64,000 nucleotides of DNA, from assembly GCA_003049465.1 (NCBI GenBank), contig PYSS01000041.1:186001-250000 (forward strand), written 5' to 3'. Both the position numbers and the translations under genes were made by a program. Below are positions 1 to 9,997 of the stretch, in pieces. Below the pieces are notes generated by a model, which was given only the letters and a program-made list of their open reading frames with translations, had not been told where the DNA came from and did no database searches. The DNA comes from Magnaporthiopsis rhizophila. Its lineage: Eukaryota > Ascomycota > Sordariomycetes > Magnaporthales > Magnaporthaceae. The stretch's first letter is position 1. Each line of letters opens with the position of its first letter.

Positions 1-2163
1 GAGCGAGAGCAGGACGCAGACGCAGCGGCACCTGTGGAAGGAGGGATCAGACGAGAAGGCTGCAACTTCCATAGCCAGTCTCGGCCCCCGCGGCTCCCCA
101 AACCCCTTCTTTGTGTCCGCTGTCCCGGCCGGCGTTAACACGGGTGTCCTGCGACAACACGCCATGAGGCTCAGCTCAACAGTCAAATGTTCCCTCGTCG
201 AGGTGGAAGAATATCCGAAAAGCTGCCCTGGCGATCAGCCGCTCACGGGGACCTTGGGAAGCGGGGATGGGACGGTCAAGTTCTGTGTGCCGGGCGCGCA
301 TGGCGCTGCCGCCTGGAGCCTCAGCCGAAACTCCCAGACAATCCAGGAGCACGTCTTCCTGGCCAGCTGGGCGGGACCAAACATGGGAGATTCCACGATG
401 CAGTCGCCACGCGCCAACTTCACAGCAAGGTGCGACGCCGAGACGACAAGGGGCTACTTTGAGCTGCCGAACCAGCACAACGGAGGCCGCCCCGGCCCTC
501 TCCTTGCCAAGTGGCCCAGCGCTGCCGAGCTTCAGGAGCAGGGATTCAGTGACAGGCTGCCCAACGGCGCCGTTCCTGGCGAGACGTACGTTTAGCCTAT
601 CCGCCGTTCTGTCTTGCGGTTAGTCAATTAAAATAGCTAACCAATATGTGTCCTAGTGACCCCGCCGAATCGTCTGGCCAACCACGGCCGCCGTTCCCAG
701 CCGTCGCATCCCCGTTTGGCACTCGCAACCTCCGCACGCCCGGTCCGCTGATGAGTGTGTTCCTGTCGGCTCTCGGCAACGGCTCCTTCCTGGATCTTGC
801 AAACAAGACCTGGATTACCGGCCAGGGCCAAGCTGTGCTGAGAGGCATGTGCTCGCGCGGCCTTCCCTTTGCCTCCCTCTGGCCTTTGCAAAACTCATCA
901 ACTACCGAGTGCGATAACGTGGAAAGCGTCCCCGCCGGCGCCGAAAATGATCGCATCATGCGCCTTGTCCTTGGATGGTTTGCCAGGCTCGATCCGGCCA
1001 CGGAACAAGGACGCAACAGCGCCGAAGCTGCAATCTCTGCAGGCATGTACCTGGCCAACGAGGCTGTGCTGGCCCTGACCGCCGAGGCGATGCAGGGTGA
1101 GGCTGGCCAGGAGGGTAATACGGCCGCCGGCGGATCGCGCCGCGTATACGGCGCACAAGGCACCGTTGTTGTCAAGCCTCGTGACGCCGGGCTCGCTGCT
1201 CAAGTCATTCTGTCTTTGCTTCTCGCCCTGCAGCTAGCAGTGCTGCTCGCGCTCGCGGCTGTTGCGGCCTGCTCGCGCACGATAGGCGACAGACTGGACG
1301 CGGCGGTCATGCTTATGGCTGGGGCTCGCTTGCGCGACGAACTGCTGAACGAGGGGGGCATAACTTCCTCCGTGTCGGCGTCGAGGCTGGGTGATGTGGA
1401 CGCCAGTGCCGTCTTGAGACTCGGGGGTGGCCACGGACGTCATAGGGACTTGGTTGAGGAGGACGACGATGACTTCTTGCTTGCACTCCCGGACAGCGGC
1501 CGCCACACGATGCACCCGTCTCGCAGCGAAACTCCGTCGCCGCCCCCACCGTCGCATGTACGTTCTTACAAGACATATATGGCGACAGCGCGGAGCAGTG
1601 TCATGCTACCGACGGTCGAGCAGGTGCTTTCGGCGCGGCCCATGCCTTCACGAGACGCATCTCCGCTGGGGCGCCGGGCGTCGGTGCATCTGCAATGGAT
1701 CCGGCATGGCGATGAGGCCGTGGCGACTGAGGCCCCGGTTTCTCGGGGACGCACACAAGCGCCGCGGACGGGCGACGAGGTGAATGACGTGACGCCTCCG
1801 CCGACGGGGTATGATCATCACATGGAGGGGCGCAAGTCCCCGACGCGGGGGCCTTATTCCTTTCACATGCCGAGCTCTTCCAAGCCCAGACTTGGATCCC
1901 CAGATGGCAGGGCTTCTGCTGGCGTGGGGCCATTTACGGCGGAGGGCGCCGGCGACATCGTCGGGCCCGCAGCTTCGTCTGTGCCCGTCGCGGCAACAAG
2001 CCTTGAAGACGATGCACAGCAGGAACAGGAGCCCCCACGAGAGCCTCCACCACGGAGCCCCAAGAGGAATCGGGCAGCGTCAAACCCCACGATGCCGAGC
2101 CCGTTGCGGCTCCCGGTCTTGGAACCGGTGAGCCCGATGTCGGACGACGGAAATGCGAAATGA
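1..2163 (+). CDS. Uncharacterised one-pass membrane protein, 5' partial
   Basis: The reading frame is open from base 2 to a donor at 586, is joined over a 71-nt intron (586-656; GTACGT donor, GCTAAC branch, TCCTAG acceptor) and ends with TGA at 2161-2163. The phase is kept across the junction (AC|T). The visible part has a cysteine-containing, probably extracellular region, then one strong hydrophobic segment of about 28 residues near 1190-1275 and a long Ser/Pro/Arg-rich, low-complexity tail that should be cytoplasmic. I do not recognise a catalytic domain. The start lies upstream of the window, so a signal peptide cannot be judged. The domain order (ectodomain, one TM, disordered tail) resembles many uncharacterised fungal plasma-membrane proteins. 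Function unknown; the exon structure is well supported. Confidence 0.75.
586..656 (+). other. Intron in the 5'-partial membrane protein gene
   Basis: GTACGT donor at 586-591, GCTAAC branch point at about 636-641 and AG at 655-656. Removing it joins two open frames in phase. Confidence 0.8.
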
Positions 2164-3047
2164 CTATAGAATTTATGCCATTAATAACAGCTATACAAGG
2201 ACTATTTTCCTCATCATCGTCGCCAAATAATGCACTATGATGGAAGCCGATGCTATCCGCTCTGCCCTCGGCCGGGTGGCCGACGGACTAGTCCGACGGG
2301 TTTGGGAACCTGGAAATTTGGCAGGCTTTTCCAAGATTGCGTGGAAATGCGGTGTCCCTGATCTCGGACTTCTTGAGTGCGAGCAAGAGTGGATCGTGGT
2401 TCTGCGAAATGCCTCCATTGGTGGGGAGGAATGGGGTTCGAGCACCTGTTGGCGACACTACGCAGGAAATTAAGTCTACACCCAGCCCGAAATTGGGCTG
2501 ACGGCCCTGGCTAGGCAGTCCAGATGCTGGCACGGAAGCACGGAAGCATAACACTGAAATCGGAACAGACGGCGAGCGTCTGATCTAAGTCTCGCCATGC
2601 GTTCATGTGTCTGCTGGTGTGCGGTTGCCTCTCGTGTTTGAGAGTGGCGATGGTGAGGAAGAGGTCCAATCGCAGGCTCGGGAAGGTCGCACCGGAGCTG
2701 ATGCGGAGGGTCTAAAAAGGCGAGGTCGTCGCGGAATGAAGATCGTTCTGTGAGGCCAGCAGTCAGCTGCAGGGGTCGTAACTGGGGTCCTCTACGGGGC
2801 GGCTTGGGGTTGGCTGCGGCTGGTGTATCCCTGTCCTTACTAGCGGGCGGCGGCGATGCTTGTTTTTTTTTTTTTTTTTTTAATGCGTGATGGCGGCGAT
2901 AATGTTTTCTCGATGTTCCCCTACGTCTTCTTGTTTTTCTTCTTTCTTTCTTTTCGCGTCTAATCCTAATGACAATTACACGCCTTTCTTCGATCCGAAA
3001 TGAGTGCTGCCTCACCCACCAGCCGTCGAGGCCAGCGTAGGCACCCC
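2164..3047. other. Intergenic region with a 19-nt poly-T tract
   Basis: About 0.9 kb between the membrane-protein gene and the kelch gene. It holds a T run at 2863-2881 and a pyrimidine-rich CT stretch just upstream of the kelch start, as is usual for fungal promoters. The minus-strand reading frame here (2476-3015) is Arg/Lys-rich and has no recognisable family, so I do not call it. Confidence 0.5.
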
Positions 3048-5049
3048 ATGGCGACGGCGTTCGTCCTGGTCTGCCTGCTGGCGGTGCAGGCGCGGGCGCA
3101 GTCGGTCGAGGTTCCGAGCCGGGACAACTTTTTGCGGCGCGAGGGCCACGCGGTGGCGGTTCTGGGCGATTACCTCTACATCGAGGGCGGCGAGCTGTCG
3201 CAGATGTCCAACGGACAGCGCGTGGGGTCGTGGTCGAACCCGACCAACACGACGCTCGCCGTCGCGCTGGACCGGTCCTGGACGACGCGCGACGTCAGCT
3301 TCGAGAGCATCCCCCACGGCGACGACGCGCCCTACACGCGGATGGGGGCGCTGTGGACGAGCACCGGCGGGAAGACCATGTACGGCTGGGGCGGCACGAA
3401 CCCGTTCAACGTTATCAACAACGGGTCCATCAAGCCGCGGCTGCGTGTCTTTACAAAGAGCGACAACGGTGCGAGCGGGACGTGGAGGAACGAGGACCCC
3501 GACCCAAATATCCTGCGGTCCGAGGCCGGCGCCTTCACCAGCTGCAACGGAGCCGGGCTCATGATGAGCGCCAAGGGCAGCCTCTGGAGCGACGGCCGCG
3601 TGCCTCCCCGCTACGGATACCGGGACACGGTGGCGACGACGCGCGTGGTGCAAGGTCTGGTGATTTACAACATGGACAGCCGCACCTGGTCCAACGAGAC
3701 GCAGGACGAGTCTTCGGGGTTCCAGGTGCCGTTTGGGCCACGGCGCCGCGCGGGCGTCGAGGATGGCGCCGCCGTGTGTCTGGATAAAAACGTCGGCACC
3801 GGTGGGCGCGGCGTGGCGGTCTTTTTGGGTGGCACGCAGGGCGAGGTCGTCGAGGCGAAAAACCCGCAGCCGCTGGACTTTGGCGTCGTGAACCTGTACG
3901 ACATCTCGACGCGGACTATGCTCTCGCAGACGACAACCGGAGAAAAGCCCGAGGGCACGGTTACGGGACACTGCGCCGTGGTGGCGGGCGGCAGTACCGG
4001 GTCGTACGAGATATTCGTGGTGGGCGGACGCGGCCGCAGCCCGGGGGAGGTGTACATCCTGACGATACCCGGGTTCAGGTGGTTCAAGGCGCCGCAGGGG
4101 GCCGTTGACGACTCGGACCGGTGGCGGCACCGGTGCGCGGTGGTCGGGCGCGGCGGGCGGCAGATGATTGCTGTTGGCGGCTTGCCGTCGCGCGTCGACA
4201 ACGCGTTCGGGAGCAAGGACCCCTGGGCCAACGGGCTCAAGGTCTTTGATATGACGAGTCTGAGCTGGGGCGATAGCTATGATTCTGCCGCGCCAGTGTA
4301 CCAGACGCCTGAGGTGGTGAGGAAGTGGTATGCCGAGTCGTATCCGTGAGTATCCTCCTACTGCCCCTCCGTCGAGGAATGCTACGAGGACAGGACGCAG
4401 CTAACACCAGGTATGCAGCGGCCGAGATGCCTTCAAGTGGGACGGCAACACCACAAAGGCGCTGTTTGCGCAGATGTCAGTCGCAGGCGGCACCTCGTCA
4501 CAGCCACAGAACGGCTCCAGCCCCAACGGCACCAGCCCCGACGGCACCAACCCCGACGGCTCTTCGTCTTCGTCTTCGTCGTCATCCTCCTCCAAGCCGG
4601 TGGCGACCATCATCGGCGGCGCGGTCGGCGGAGTGATCGTCCTCGCAGCCATCGCAACGGTGGTCTGGTGGTCCTGTTTCCGGCACAGAAAGCAGGCGCG
4701 GGACCAGGAGGCGGCCGAGCTGAGCGGGACGTCGGTGGCGCCGGAGCCGGGACCGGGACAGGGACAGGAACGGGCGCACGCGGCGGCCGTGTGGGGGGAC
4801 GACAAGACAAGCACGCCGCCGCCGTTGGCCGAGGCGCACTCGGAGCCGAGCCCTAGCATGTTGGAAGATACGAGCCCCACCATGTTGGAGAGCCCGCACG
4901 TCTACCACGAGATGAGCGGCGACAGCTATTACAGCCCGTCACCGGCAACGGCGCACGAGATGCCCAGCGCGACGATTCCGCTGGAGCTGGGTCCGGGCGG
5001 GATCCAGTCTCCCATCCAGTCTCCCAAGTACAGACTGCCCCCGTCATGA
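3048..5049 (+). CDS. Secreted/cell-surface kelch-repeat protein with one TM helix
   Basis: Two exons, 3048-4345 and 4419-5049, separated by a 73-nt intron (GTGAGT donor, GCTAAC branch, TATGCAG acceptor); the junction makes a proline codon in phase. I start at the ATG at 3048 because it opens directly into a signal peptide (MATAFVLVCLLAVQARA); an in-frame ATG at 3000 would add 16 residues. The ectodomain carries degenerate kelch/galactose-oxidase-type blades, seen as repeated GG doublets (LYIEGGEL, MYGWGGTN, AVFLGG, IFVVGGRG, MIAVGGL). A Ser-rich linker (nine or more serines) leads to a GxxxG-rich TM helix (ATIIGGAVGGVIVLAAIATV) followed by a basic stop-transfer HRK and a tail of about 100 residues. 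This is a common architecture of fungal kelch surface proteins; ligand and role are unknown. Confidence 0.85.
4346..4418 (+). other. Intron in the kelch gene
   Basis: GTGAGT donor; the AG at 4417-4418 is chosen over the nearer AG at 4409-4410 because only the former keeps the frame (joined codon CCC, then GRDAFKWDGN). Confidence 0.8.
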
Positions 5050-5096
5050 CACGGCCCATGAGGCCATTGGGGACGTGGCCGAGTCGTCACGACATG

Positions 5097-5168
5097 GATC
5101 CAGTGGCCAAATGGCAAGGCGCTTGACTACGAATCAAGAGATTGTAGGTTCGATCCCTGCTTGGATCG
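5097..5168 (+). tRNA. tRNA-Arg(ACG)
   Basis: 72-nt cloverleaf without intron. Acceptor GATCCAG pairs with TTGGATC (one G-T), discriminator G at 5168. D stem GCC/GGC, anticodon stem CTTGA/TCAAG around loop CTACGAA (anticodon ACG), variable loop AGATT, T stem GTAGG/CCTGC with loop TTCGATC. A Pol III-type T run follows at 5213-5217. Confidence 0.93.
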
Positions 5169-5186
5169 TTGGCTGGCACGATGCCT

Positions 5187-5252
5187 AAAAATTGAACGAG
5201 AGTTAAAGCCCCTTTTTGTTTTGGTGGCGGTACGAACTCTCGCTCAATTTTT
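5187..5252. repeat. Near-perfect inverted repeat downstream of tRNA-Arg
   Basis: The 18-nt arms 5187-5204 and 5235-5252 are reverse complements with one mismatch (AAAAATTGA[A/G]CGAGAGTT), separated by 30 nt. The tRNA terminator T run lies inside the loop. It could fold as a hairpin in the tRNA read-through transcript or be a small foldback element. Confidence 0.75.
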
Positions 5253-5557
5253 GTGACGTCGTGGCTGGGAAGCAGTTTGATCCATTTCTGTTCCTACGTG
5301 CAGGGTTGTAGCGACATATACATAATTATCTAATACAACATATGTGATCCGACTTAACTCCGTGCTCGACCATCGCCAAGCCAACCCCCCCAAAAGAAAA
5401 GCCGCGATCGAGGCTCCGTGCGGGGTTTACTGTCACCCTTTGAAGCCGGACTAATTTGGTCCTCCAACCAGATGCCGGCATATGTGTCTGCCCAGACCCA
5501 GGACGGAGGTTACTTTCCGTCTGGAAACGGCAATCATCTGGCGGGTGTACCTGGGAT

Positions 5558-5564
5558 TATATAT
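5558..5564 (+). promoter_or_regulatory. TATA-like element upstream of the beta-helix gene
   Basis: TATATAT about 100 nt before the ATG at 5666, in an AT-rich island inside otherwise GC-rich DNA. The spacing suits a core promoter; no start-site data are available. Confidence 0.4.
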
Positions 5565-5665
5565 TGTATATTATAGATGAAAATAAAAGGCACATGGCTC
5601 CCCTTTTCTCGGGATTTCTCCCACCCTAGCACCCAGGCAAACTCCTCTGCCAAACACAGCTCACC

Positions 5666-6820
5666 ATGATCAACCTCCTCCTCCTCCCGGCCATGCTGGC
5701 CCTCGCCGGCCACGTTCACGCCCAATGCGGCTCCGGCACACCCCACGCGCGCGTCACGGGGTCCGGGTCCTCGTTCACGGCCACGCGCGGCTCAACAAAC
5801 GTCTACCAGGGCAGCGACTACCGCGCCGCCATCCAGGCAGCCATCGATTCCGTGTCTTCCGGCCAGCGCGTCTCCGTCATGGCGTCGGGTTCCATCGGCG
5901 CTAGCACCATCACCATCCCCAGCAACAGGATCTTTGAAGGCTGCGGCACCATCAACACCGGCTGGCGCAGCGGCAAGGGCGCCATCGAGTCGATCAACAC
6001 CCAGGGCGTGCAGATCCCGTACCTGACCATGACGGGGACCCCGTATTTCGGTCTCCGGTTCTCGGGCACCCGGGACCTTACCCTGGGCACGATCAACTTG
6101 AACTTTGACGGCAAGGGGTTGGGCATCCGGTTCGACCGCGATGCGGCGCAGAACTACAACGTCAAGATGGGAACCATCACGGTCAAGGGGGCGGGCAGCC
6201 ATGCGGTCGAGACGTGGAACATCGACGGCTTGATTATCGACAAGGTCATCGCGCGGGATGTGGGCGAGTCTGGATTGTTGATGCAGAAGACGACGAATGC
6301 CAAGGTCGGGCTGGTGGATGGGAATAACGTCGGCAAGGGGACGGGGTACGCGACGCTGCGGTTTGCGAATAACAACGGGCAGAACGCCAACGGGAACTGT
6401 GAGTCTGTCTCTTTTTCCCCTTCCGTGGCTCTCCTCACCCAGTCCGCCGCCGAAATGACTGGCTGACTTGCTGTTGCAGACAACACAAACGTCTACGTCG
6501 ACCACGTCGTCTCGCGCGGCGGCGGACGCGGCATCTTTTGCGTGTCGCAGTCGGGCGGCGCCGTGATTACCACCGTCGACCTGGCCAACAACGGCAACAA
6601 CGCCATCCTGATCGAGAACTGCTACAACCTGTCCATCCGCGGCGGCACCGTCAACGGCGGCGGCGAGGTGCGCCTGTCGGCGCGGTCCGATTTTCCGAAC
6701 AACAAGGACATCTGGGTCACGCTCACGGTCAACGGCACGCCGGTCAGGGAGTCGCCGTGCGGCCAGAATGTGAACTGGACCTTGTCTGGGAATGGGGCGC
6801 GGAATATCTGCCGTCGTTGA
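5666..6820 (+). CDS. Secreted right-handed beta-helix protein
   Basis: Two exons, 5666-6398 and 6480-6820, with an 81-nt intron (GTGAGT...TTGCAG) and an in-phase TAC junction; 357 residues. The N-terminus is a clear signal peptide (MINLLLLPAMLALAGHVHA) followed by a mature secreted chain. The body has the short, regularly spaced I/V/L-N-G turns of parallel beta-helix enzymes (FEGCGTINTG, IPYLTMTGTP, LTLGTINLNFDGKG, MGTITVKGAGSH, WNIDGLIIDKV, LIENCYNLSIRGGTVNGGG), as in pectate lyase and polygalacturonase-like folds. I cannot place the canonical GH28 catalytic motifs, so substrate and reaction stay open; an extracellular polysaccharide-acting enzyme or carbohydrate-binding protein is the best inference. 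It converges on the sulfatase gene. Confidence 0.8.
6399..6479 (+). other. Intron in the beta-helix gene
   Basis: GTGAGT donor at 6399, GCTGAC branch-like site, TTGCAG acceptor ending at 6479; phase preserved. Confidence 0.8.
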
Positions 6821-7155
6821 GCTGGGGGTGGGGGGGTGTATGCTAGGTGTACGTGGCTAGTATCTGTTTCTGGCTGTCTGTATATACGTCTGAGCAGTCT
6901 TGCTTTGGTACATAAAATGGTATTTCCTGGCGTCAACATCAAGTCTGCCCTCTTCCTCAGCTGCTTCTCCGAGCGTGTGCTTCGCTTGCCTTGCTTTTGT
7001 ATAAAAAATGGTATTCCCGGCTGCCGCATACAACCCCTACATCAAACCAAACCTGCCCTCTTCTTCGGTTGCTCCTAACGAGCGCGTGCTTGGCTCGTGT
7101 CCTGCCCCGGTATGTAGAACCAGCACTTCCGGCAGCCTACACCTCTACACCACAA
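6821..7155. repeat. Short intergenic region with degenerate ~100-nt direct repeats
   Basis: Between the convergent beta-helix and sulfatase stop codons, a unit beginning TTGCTTTGGTACATAAAATGG at 6900 recurs at 6991 (TTGCTTTTGTATAAAAAATGG) and more weakly near 7101. Each is followed by a similar CTGCCCTCTTC and GAGCG(T/C)GTGCTT stretch. No gene seen. Confidence 0.5.
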
Positions 7156-8757
7156 TCACGAACACCCAGCCCTCTTTCTCTCCTCCAGCTGCTCCCGCGG
7201 CGACGGCAGCTTCACCTCGGGGAACCGGACATCCCTCGTCCACGGCAAAAAATCACTCCCCTCGACCAGCCACCGCAGCACCGCCCTCTCCATCTCGGCC
7301 ACCATGTTAGCCTGCTCCGGGTCCGCCGCCAGGTTGTGCAGCTCGTGTGGGTCATCCTCCCGACTGTACAGCTCGGCCGGCTCGAACAGCCGATAGACGT
7401 ACGTCCACTTCTCATCGCGCATCGAGATCGCCTTCCCCACCAGCTTCACGTCGTCGTGCTGCAGCTTGGACTTTAGATCGTAGGGGAAGTCGGCGTTCTC
7501 GAGCAGCGGCTCTTCCGATTCCAAGAAGCCGCCTTCAGAGAACGCGTACGCCTTGTGTGTTTTTTCCTTCCCGAGAAGCAGCGGCACCCACGAAACCCCG
7601 TTGTGCGGGAAATGCTCGCCGACGCCCGAGATCTCCAGCATGGTCGGCACCAGGTCAACCATCTCGGCCATGACGGTCACGGTCGCGTTTTGCGGCAGGC
7701 CCGCCCCGCCCACCAGCAGCGGCTCGCGCACCAGCGACTCGGACAGGCCGCTCGGCCACTTCTCGATCAGCCCGTGGTCGCCCAGGTACTCGCCGTGGTC
7801 GGTGAAGAACATGGTGACCGTGTCGCGCCAGAGGTCCAGCTCGTCCAGCTTCGCCACCACGCGCCCGAACTGGGCGTCCAGCCGCGAGATCATGCCGTAG
7901 TATGTCGCCCGGACCTCGCGCCACATTTCGGGCGTTGCGCGGTCCGTGCCGTATGTGTTTCTGATGGCGGCCATGTAGCGCGGCTCGTGGCCTGTTTTCA
8001 TCCGTCCCGCCGGGTCCCCGACCCGATCCCGGTCGTACATGGAGAACCACGGCTCTTCGACGGTGAACGGGCAGTGCGGGTACAGCAGCGGCATGAACAG
8101 CACCCAGGGCTTGTCGGCCGGCGGGCACTCGAGCCAGGCGAGCGCCGACCGCACGAGGGCGTCGTCGTAGTCGCGCGCCTTGTCGGATCCGCGTTCGCCG
8201 TTGTAGAAGAGACGTGCCCAGATGTCTGCCTTGTCGTCCTTCTCCTCGCCGCCATCCTTTTTGGGCCCCCCAAACACCGGCGGCACGAAATCCGGCATCT
8301 CCAAGAACCCGTACTCGTTCAGACTCAGCTCCGTCACCTCGGGCGCGAAGGTGTCACCCCTGGGCGCCAGGCAGGCGATGTGATACCCGCCTTCGTCCTT
8401 GAGGCTGCGGAATAGGTTCGGCTCCCACGGCTTGATCAGGTTCTCGAGGCTGCGGTGGCCGGCCACGTGCGGGTACTGGCCCGTGAACATGCTCACGCGC
8501 GACTGCGAGCAGACGGAAGCCTGCGTGAAGCAGTTGGTGAAGAGCGTGGCCCGCTGCTGGAAGGCATCGATGTGCGGTGTTTTGACGCGGTCGACTGCCG
8601 GGTCCGGGGGCGTTGTTGCGGTGCAGCCGAGCGAGTCGTACCGCAGCTGGTCCGGCATGAAGATGACGTAGTTCGGCCGATGCCCGCCGTTTTTGGAGTT
8701 GACGGCGAGGGGGAAGGGTTTGGGTGGGAGGCGATGGGGAGGAGGAGGAGGAGGCAT
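7156..8757 (-). CDS. Sulfatase family hydrolase (alkaline phosphatase superfamily)
   Basis: Intronless, 533 residues from the ATG at 8757; the frame is open to 8922 but the extra N-terminus lacks features and would place the TATA element inside the gene. There is no signal peptide, so the enzyme is probably cytosolic. Family signs: IFMPDQLRYDSLG near residue 32-44 (metal-binding Asp), VCSQSRVSMFTG near 82-93, FFTDHGEYLGDHGL (second metal site), and a C-terminal LYSREDDPHELHNLA typical of the arylsulfatase A family. The formylglycine site reads C83-S-Q-S-R87, with Gln where the CxP/AxR consensus has Pro or Ala. Substrate unknown; aryl- or choline-type sulfate esters are possible. It converges on the beta-helix gene. 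Confidence 0.85.
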   Translation of the reverse strand: MPPPPPPHRLPPKPFPLAVNSKNGGHRPNYVIFMPDQLRYDSLGCTATTPPDPAVDRVKTPHIDAFQQRATLFTNCFTQASVCSQSRVSMFTGQYPHVAGHRSLENLIKPWEPNLFRSLKDEGGYHIACLAPRGDTFAPEVTELSLNEYGFLEMPDFVPPVFGGPKKDGGEEKDDKADIWARLFYNGERGSDKARDYDDALVRSALAWLECPPADKPWVLFMPLLYPHCPFTVEEPWFSMYDRDRVGDPAGRMKTGHEPRYMAAIRNTYGTDRATPEMWREVRATYYGMISRLDAQFGRVVAKLDELDLWRDTVTMFFTDHGEYLGDHGLIEKWPSGLSESLVREPLLVGGAGLPQNATVTVMAEMVDLVPTMLEISGVGEHFPHNGVSWVPLLLGKEKTHKAYAFSEGGFLESEEPLLENADFPYDLKSKLQHDDVKLVGKAISMRDEKWTYVYRLFEPAELYSREDDPHELHNLAADPEQANMVAEMERAVLRWLVEGSDFLPWTRDVRFPEVKLPSPREQLEERKRAGCS

Positions 8758-8884
8758 TTTGGTGGCTTGTTTGTTTGTTTGGTTGGCTAGTAGAGATGGT
8801 TCCAGCCTGCTACTCGTATTGTGTCTGTCTACTACAGGGATATCCCCATAAAGAGAGCATTTAAAAGGACGGAAGCACACGCTG

Positions 8885-8896
8885 TTTATATATAAA
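8885..8896 (-). promoter_or_regulatory. Palindromic TATA element upstream of the sulfatase
   Basis: TTTATATATAAA, about 130 nt before the sulfatase ATG; a plausible core promoter. Confidence 0.4.
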
Positions 8897-8940
8897 TTCC
8901 TCCCAACATACACAGGGCTCATCGGGCGCTTATACTTGGG

Positions 8941-8998
8941 CGGGTTGGAAACACCCGCGAAATATCGGCCTTTTAAAAATCGCGGGTGCTATAACCCG
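8941..8998. repeat. Interrupted palindrome
   Basis: Outer arms CGGGTT (8941-8946)/AACCCG (8993-8998) and inner arms CACCCGCGA (8952-8960)/TCGCGGGTG (8980-8988) nest around an AT-rich centre, giving a stem of about 15 bp with a small internal bulge. Confidence 0.6.
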
Positions 8999-9365
8999 GC
9001 CACGTATGTCGAAACCCCTCATTTCAGGATCCTCAGTGCTCCCTCATCTTCTTCCCATCCCCCTCTTCCCGACCCCGCGACTTGGCTGGAACCACCTCAG
9101 GAGTAGCGTCACACCCAGATCTCGCAACCCCACTGTCGCAACCTGGGGGCTCCATGTCGTGATGGAGCCTCACCCCCGATAGCCGTTTAGATTCGGGGAG
9201 AGCGGGGAGTTCCTTTTCCTCTGTCGCACTGGCACTGTTCCGCCGATCCCAATATCCGTTTATCAAACGAAAACATGTTGCCCACTGCCAAGATCTACCC
9301 GGACCAACGAACACTTCATCCCATCTATATCACCACCACTAACGCCCCTCATCCAAAGAGCAACA

Positions 9366-9439
9366 GCTCGCTTAGCTCAGTTGGTTAGAGCGTCGTACTA
9401 ATAATGCGAAGGTCGCCAGTTCGACCCTGGTAGTGAGCA
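9366..9439 (+). tRNA. tRNA-Ile(AAT)
   Basis: 74-nt cloverleaf without intron. Acceptor GCTCGCT/AGTGAGC (one G-T) with discriminator A, D stem GCTC/GAGC, anticodon stem TCGTA/TGCGA around loop CTAATAA (anticodon AAT), T stem GCCAG/CTGGT with loop TTCGACC. The first strong T run is at 9480-9484, an unusually long 40-nt trailer. Confidence 0.94.
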
Positions 9440-9997
9440 GCATTATAAGGTCCAGCAAATCCGGTTCAAGCCCGGGACGTTTTTGTTTATGTGTCCATTC
9501 TTTTTGTGCTGCTTTCACTTCCATGTACTCCTTATTTGTTTCTTACAGCCCCAGGCCTCTGCTCTTATAGGCGGAATTGATCTCTCCACCGCACCGTCCA
9601 AGCGTGTGCTCGTGTCATTCTGATCGCCTAAAACACCCAAAACGGACAAACGAAACGAATGGATCGCCCGTTACAGCGAACCGCCACGTGGGTTTTATCT
9701 GTTTGCTAAAATGATGGCAGGATCTGCCATCGACAAGCGACGTCCATGCAGGGAGCTCTGACCGGGGACGTGCCGGACGTGACACCCGCTTTGTTTGCGA
9801 CCGGCCGACTCGCCGAGACGTTTGCGGTCTGGACCATGGCGTCGGGAATGCCCTTGTGATGGTGGATACGAGTCGCTGTGGGTTCGTTTGTTGAGCGAAA
9901 CAAACAAACATAAGGGCTGGCCCGCCCCCATGGCTTCGGGAGGATCTGCAGATCTGGGTACGGCTGCTGCTGCTGCTGCTGCTGCTTCGTTTTTGCC
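9440..9997. other. Intergenic region, tRNA trailer to CFEM-PTH11 start
   Basis: Holds a T-arm-like relic (9460-9477) with a T run (9480-9484). Near the downstream start codon is a trinucleotide (CTG/GCT) microsatellite of about seven units at 9963-9985. An in-frame stop at 9911 rules out a longer N-terminus for the next gene. Confidence 0.5.

Larger units (their letters stand above)
5169..5665. other. Intergenic region, promoter of the beta-helix gene
   Basis: Apart from the inverted repeat at 5187-5252 and a TATA-like element at 5558-5564 I see no gene. The stretch before the ATG at 5666 is CT-rich. Confidence 0.5.
8758..9365. other. Intergenic region, sulfatase promoter to tRNA-Ile
   Basis: Contains the TATA palindrome (8885-8896) and an interrupted palindrome at 8941-8998. 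No coding signal that I can support. Confidence 0.5.

Noticed and set aside
2476..3015. Minus-strand 179-codon frame before the kelch gene
   Set aside because: Arg/Lys-rich, includes a poly-Lys encoded by the poly-T tract, overlaps the kelch start.
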